Source: Cantharellus purpuraceus (taxonomy: Eukaryota > Basidiomycota > Agaricomycetes > Cantharellales > Hydnaceae). Taken from it: a stretch of DNA of 64,000 nt. Below, piece by piece: positions 59,647-64,000 of the stretch (its first letter is position 1; the number at the start of each line of letters is the position of its first letter). Location of the stretch: NCBI GenBank assembly GCA_025174535.1, contig JALBUN010000048.1, positions 682,001 to 746,000 of the forward strand, read 5' to 3'. The notes under the pieces are model-generated. The model was not told where the DNA came from, did not search any database, and saw only the letters and a program-made list of their open reading frames with translations. A program made the position numbers and the translations under genes.

Positions 59647-60150
59647 AGAGCACTCTTGCGAGCTCTGGAGCTATTGCCAGTTCCAGAGTTGTTCTGACTG
59701 GAACTGGAAGTGGTGGTGTTACCAGTGTTTGACTTCTGGCCTGAGTTGGTGGTGGTCTTTTTATTGGACCCCTTGTTGGACTTTGGGGTCTTGTCCGACG
59801 ATTTGTCCAATTTGTTGTTAGCTGAATTTTCATGGGAGACCTCAGATTGACGTTCCCAATAATGGGTGTTGATGGATTGGGTGAGCTTGCGAAGATTTAC
59901 CAAAGTATCTGGCTTACTGACATGTGATATCTCATCCTTGATGTGGGATGGGAGACCAATGTAAAATTGGTGTTGGAGTGCGGTGTCGCCCCATTGGACT
60001 TTCAGGGGTAGCTGCTGGAAAATCACAATGTATTTTGCAATTTTGTGATTTTTTCATCCAAAGTCAATCAAGTTCATTCTCAGCATCAGCCTCAGGGTTG
60101 TAAGGGCCGAAATTGGTCCAAAGTTTGGAGATGAAGTCAGAGTAGTCTTC

Positions 60151-61526
60151 TGTTTTGGAACCGTGTAAACTGTGGTGTTAATCACAATCTAAGTTTAGCC
60201 CGAGGATGTATGACCTTTCAAGGCTAGCAATAAGCTTGAAACGGAGAACCCAATTAAGAAATTATACTCCAGTGAACAATCACAATCAATGTTGCCACAG
60301 GAAGTGAAGCAATAGAGATTTATGCTTGTCACGTGTAGTTCACGCTTTACTGCTGATGCAATGTAAAGTCAAAGATTGACAGGCATTCAAGGGTTCAGAT
60401 ACTTCAAAGGGGGAAGTAACCTAGTGCCTTACCACTGCAGGTTGAGTGGATTAAAGCTAACAATAATCCCTTCAACGTAAAAAGATAGATATGCACTTGA
60501 ACACTTCCTTCTGAACAAGCATATTCACTGTACGTGTTTATCCGTGATAGAATCAACAGTCAAGGGATATTAATCTTGTCTCAAAGAGGTGAGTTAATAG
60601 ACTGTGTTGTTGATTTATTGAAATGCCCACAATTGAACCAACCGATCAATAGCAAAGTACGTGTTAACCTGACTAACCTCAGAGTCTCAATTAAACGTGC
60701 AGTATTCTTGACCAATCAATAGCCTAGTACGTATTAACCTGACTAACCTCAGAGTCTCAATTAAACGTGCAAGATTCTTGATTATAACCAATAGCCTGAT
60801 ATGTGATAATTTGACTAACCTCAGAGTCTCAATTACATGTGTAAGGTTCTTGATCAATGAATAACAATTAATACACTTCAAGTTACTGCTCCGAGTGGGC
60901 TTGTAGTGTGTTAATTACTAATCAGTTACTCTGTATTAACCTCTTCTCAAGTTTGATTAATATTAGAGTCTGCTGCGCTTGTAATATAATAACTTCTGGC
61001 TTCTCCGAGAGTCAATCAAAGTTAATATACACTAAGAGTAGCTGATATAATCGTGATGCTTATGTGATGATTACTCAATGCTTGAGTAGACACCGCTGTG
61101 TGTGTGTGGTAAAAAGATCTTATTTATTGCACTGCTGTTGCAGCCCTTTTTATATACATGGACTATCTAGCTTATGTAACTAATCAGAGAACATTCCTGG
61201 TGCTTAGGGAAGCCCCTGGAAGGAAAGAGAAGGCTGGGGAACCTTGTGGAAGGTCCAGGAAGGTGTCAGAACCTTCTGTGGCCACTTTTGGCTGAAGTGT
61301 GCAAACTCCGATGATTATGTAATGCACATGTCGTTCGCTCGCGTGTGAGTGCTCGTTGGAGTTGAATGACAGATTATATCAGCAACCGACCCCTTGTGTA
61401 CACTTGTGGGCTCAAATACACAAAAAAGCGAAATATAAGTACATTCAATAGAACATTTGAAATACCTTTAAACTACTAAATAATAATCCTTATTTGAAGT
61501 AGTTTAGAACTGCATATACCCCAACA
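60151..61526 (-). mobile_element. Solo LTR (family D) with 5-bp TSD inside gag
   Basis: 1376 bp, on the plus strand TGTTTTGGAACC...CCCCAACA, flanked by the perfect duplication TCTTC (60146-60150 and 61527-61531). The sense strand is minus, judged from a TATATAAAAA box on that strand near 61147-61157. It shares the terminal GGTTCCAAAACA with family A but not the body. Inside lie three tandem copies of a 70-bp unit at about 60641-60865. It has no coding capacity. Confidence 0.92.
60641..60865. repeat. Three tandem 70-bp units inside the solo LTR
   Basis: Three imperfect copies share the core CTGACTAACCTCAGAGTCTC followed by AATTA and a CGTGCA/TGTGTA word, with a period of about 70 bp. The third copy is the most diverged. 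Confidence 0.85.
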
Positions 61527-61986
61527 TCTTCTGACCATATCAGGTCATTGGAATCATCCATGAGCGCTGGCTCAAAGTAGTCCAGTGCGGTGCCCTTGAG
61601 ATAGGACATGGCGAAGGTGACCTTCACCTGATCAGATGTGAATGCATCTGGGTGGTCACAGAGATTCAGCCGGCATTGCACCAAGAATGGCTGGAGCTTT
61701 TGCAGATCAGAGCCATCAAATGGGTTGGGTTCCTGGACCTTGGTCTGAGACTTAGGGGCTTGTGGGTTACGGATGCTGCTGGTGAGCAGGGAGATGGCTT
61801 GCACCAGATTTGGGGAGGGTGGAGTGTCATCCTCTTCATTGATGGCCTCTATGTGGTCCATTGGTTCTTCAACGACCTCAGAGATGGTGTCTATGCTGGG
61901 AGCAGGCACCTTGACGGTTCGTGTGCGTTTGGAATTGGTGGTGGATCGTGGCATTGGTAGGAGTGAGTATGGCAGTTCGAATATAC

Positions 61987-62493
61987 TGTTACACACTAGG
62001 TCCGATTGGGGGTTGGAGATTGGGTCGGAGGTTGGGTCAGAGTTGGAGAGGGAATCAGGGTATGTCGTGGGGGTCGGAACAGACTTGGCTTCAGCTTATG
62101 TGTTGCACCCTCACTAATACCAGTGTCCAAGATTTTGGAGATGGAGTATGACTTAGAGAGTTAGGATCAGACTTAGGAACTAGGCATGATTCGACATTCA
62201 AACTGGGGATGAAGTCCCTAGTCAGACAGCTTAAATACATATTTGAAATCTAATAATAATTACTCCAGTGATGGGTCTCCAAGGCCAACAGCCTTACATG
62301 AGTATGTCCGAGTCTGATGGGGACAGATGTCCAGGTTCCTATGGTGATGCTGATGCATCAATTGGAACTGGACACGGATGGGCAAGATCCAGTGGTGACA
62401 ATCGGACAGATAAATGGAGACGTGATGGTTCCCAAATGGAGTATAGATTTCATATGTGCGGGGATCTGGGCGTTAATGAATATAGTCATAACA
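61987..62493 (+). repeat. Repeat R2 copy B
   Basis: 507 bp, TGTTACACACTAGG...GTCATAACA. It aligns with copy A with one visible 1-bp gap in the stretch I compared, plus a missing block of GTCAGAG repeats. All substitutions I counted in the aligned core are transitions. It lies directly upstream of the gag start on the opposite strand. Confidence 0.75.
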
Positions 62494-62761
62494 TACAGTG
62501 TACTAGGATTTTTTTTTTCATATCATGGTGACTTCAGATAGCTGGTGACAGATAGTATATGCCTGAGTTCTCCCCACTAACAGAACTAGTGTTAGCCACT
62601 GAAAGATATGAGAATGCTGAAAATCTACAAACCTATGAGGCTAGATATGCAGTAAGAGATGGTCAAATCAGTTACAACAATGCTATCATACCTGCTGGAG
62701 TTCCTACACAGAAGAATCATCAGAGTAATCAGACTGATGTCTGAACTGCCATAAAGGGATC
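62494..62761. other. Short unassigned segment between R2 and LTR-A4
   Basis: 268 bp with an open frame at 62559-62744 (+, 61 codons, PEFSPLTELVLATERYENAE near its start). It looks protein-like but is too short to assign. It could be a captured gene piece or part of another transposon. Confidence 0.3.
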
Positions 62762-64000
62762 TGTTTTGGAACCTGAAAAATTATGATGTTGGGGCAAACT
62801 CTAAATCACCACAATTCCGTGAATGAACAGCTGAGAAGAATATCAAATCCTACTGCAGCACAACTCCAGAAACAATTTAACATTTGTACTTTGGTTACAA
62901 TCCATTGTAATGGTCAATGCAGATGATATGCAGGAAGGTAATACGTTTCTTAGCAGCAGGGAATGAATAAGACTTCCAGAGTCTAGAGTTCATGGATGCT
63001 TAGGGGTCCAGATATTCCAAAAAGAGGGGAATGCACTTAGACGCTTGTTTGGAAGGATGCTGTTATACAATATTCTGATGTATACAAGATGTACATCAGA
63101 ATTTTAATAATGATCATAAATATAGGGAGTTACAATCTGGATATCTTTAAAGATTTTGGATATCCAAGTTTTTTTTGGATATCTTAAATTTTTATAAATA
63201 TAAATATATATTTCATATTTTAATAAACTTTAAAAGATAAGATGTTTGTTATGGATGAACATAATTATTTATATGAATATAACAGTAATATATATACTAA
63301 TATTATTGGTATAATAGAGAATATTTAGATATACAAATGCCAGGTGAGGATTCAAGGTACATTAGATTATTTGACCAGTATAGTACAAGAAAGAATGAGT
63401 GAAAGAAATTAAGTGTAGCAGGAGTAGAATATTCCCTTGAAGCAGTTGCTACCAGTAAATGAAAAAAAAAGAATTATTTTTGAGAATCATGTCAAAACAT
63501 CAAAATATGTTTTAAATCTAAGTAAATTATATAAATTTGAAAATCATGTATGAAATATCAAAATATGTTTTAATATAAGTATATTATATAAAATTTGAGG
63601 AAATGGGTTGTATATACATATTTGATGTATTTCTGAACAAGCGTCTTAGAGGCTAGAGGAAGTAGGTGGATGAATCCAACCGTCCAACCAGTGACACTCT
63701 GAAGCGGGTAACAGCAATGTGTGAAGTAGTCTAGCAACTGCTTCACATGAGTTCAAGATCCTAATGCTCTGCAAAGGCAGTACACACTAGTAACTTAAAC
63801 AAAGAGCACTAATGGCAGGACTATCGACAGACAATCTCACCCTGTAGATTCGTAGTCACACGAGGTAGATACTACACTCACGCCCAAAGCAGGACAATCA
63901 CTACTTCGAGTGCAATCGAATACAGTTACACAACTGTAAGCGACCCTTGAACTGGACAATCAACAGTTACTGAGATATAGAGGATGACACTGTATATCAC
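62762..64000 (-). mobile_element. LTR family A copy A4, interrupted by a MITE, running off the window
   Basis: On the plus strand it starts TGTTTTGGAACCTG and matches the 3' half of the other A copies up to the window end. It is split by the MITE at 63041-63644; the LTR resumes at 63645 with the duplicated CTTAG. Confidence 0.8.
63041..63644. mobile_element. AT-rich MITE, copy 2
   Basis: 604 bp, ACGCTTGTTTGG...GAACAAGCGT, flanked by a perfect 5-bp duplication CTTAG (63036-63040 and 63645-63649). It is the reverse complement of copy 1 over most of its length. The empty site is present in LTR-A2 and A3. No open frame. Confidence 0.9.

Larger units (their letters stand above)
59647..61975 (-). 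pseudogene. Decayed Ty3/gypsy-type gag, split by a solo LTR
   Basis: Read on the minus strand. The N-terminal part (61954 down to 61527) starts at MPRSTTNSKRTRT, has an acidic stretch and the gag-like block NPFDGSDLQKLQPFLVQCRL. It stops inside the codon run ...LIWSED where a solo LTR (61526-60151) sits. Gag resumes with EDYSDFISKLWTNFGPYNPEAD (60150 down), meets an in-frame TGA and a frameshift near 60060-60070, then continues with LQHQFYIGLPSHIKDEISHV and an Asn/Ser/Thr/Lys-rich tail, and is cut at 59647 by LTR-A3. No protease, reverse transcriptase or integrase is found. Confidence 0.85.

Noticed and set aside
41177..64000. CRISPR or prokaryotic mobile element
   Set aside because: Spliced eukaryotic genes flank the region and the repeats are LTR and MITE types with target duplications; there is no regular spacer array.

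Overview
The window is nuclear DNA of a filamentous basidiomycete, most likely an Agaricomycete. Genes are dense and split by many introns of about 45-65 bp with fungal splice sites. The gene set (Sur2, CRIPT, ARP2, a DNMT5-type cytosine methyltransferase, a DUF3455 protein, an HSF factor) fits that group. Gene models below were built by hand from splice sites and reading phase; every listed exon set sums to an open frame.

Layout. 1-2820: no gene seen. 2821-6035 (+): large low-complexity protein of unknown function. 6036-9470: no gene recognised. 9471-10622 (-): Sur2 sphingolipid C4-hydroxylase. 12500-12966 (-): CRIPT. 13358-20424 (-): 2181-residue DNMT5-like protein (methyltransferase + SNF2 ATPase + RING) in 11 exons, with an N-terminal PIP box. 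It is divergent from a HxxxD acyltransferase-like gene (20638-22543, +). 23273-24444 (+): DUF3455 protein with a membrane anchor. 24726-30259 (-): protein with three START-like domains and a C-terminal membrane segment. 30422-31817 (-): pyridoxal kinase, sharing a 149-bp divergent promoter with a PAP2 lipid phosphatase (31967-33066, +). 33141-35917 (-): CID protein that should bind the RNA polymerase II tail. 36725-38032 (-): BRCT-like protein. 38114-39660 (-): ARP2.

From about 41.2 kb the window becomes a nest of transposons. It holds two inverted 1427-bp LTRs (43935-47213), several copies of a 1.4-1.8 kb LTR family A, among them an almost perfect palindrome (55328-59646), a 0.5-kb repeat R2, two copies of a 5-bp-TSD MITE, and a decayed Ty3/gypsy-type gag split by a solo LTR with a 5-bp TSD. 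A gene island inside this nest carries the 3' end of a coiled-coil gene (to 49838, +) and an HSF-type transcription factor (51650-53862, -).

The most interesting links are two. The DNMT5-like gene sits in the same window as repeat copies that differ almost only by transitions, about half at CpG, as expected if transposon DNA is methylated. Its N-terminus carries a PCNA-binding motif, with no chromodomain seen. The LTR nest also shows an array of TGASTCA (Gcn4/AP-1-type) sites upstream of one LTR TATA box.
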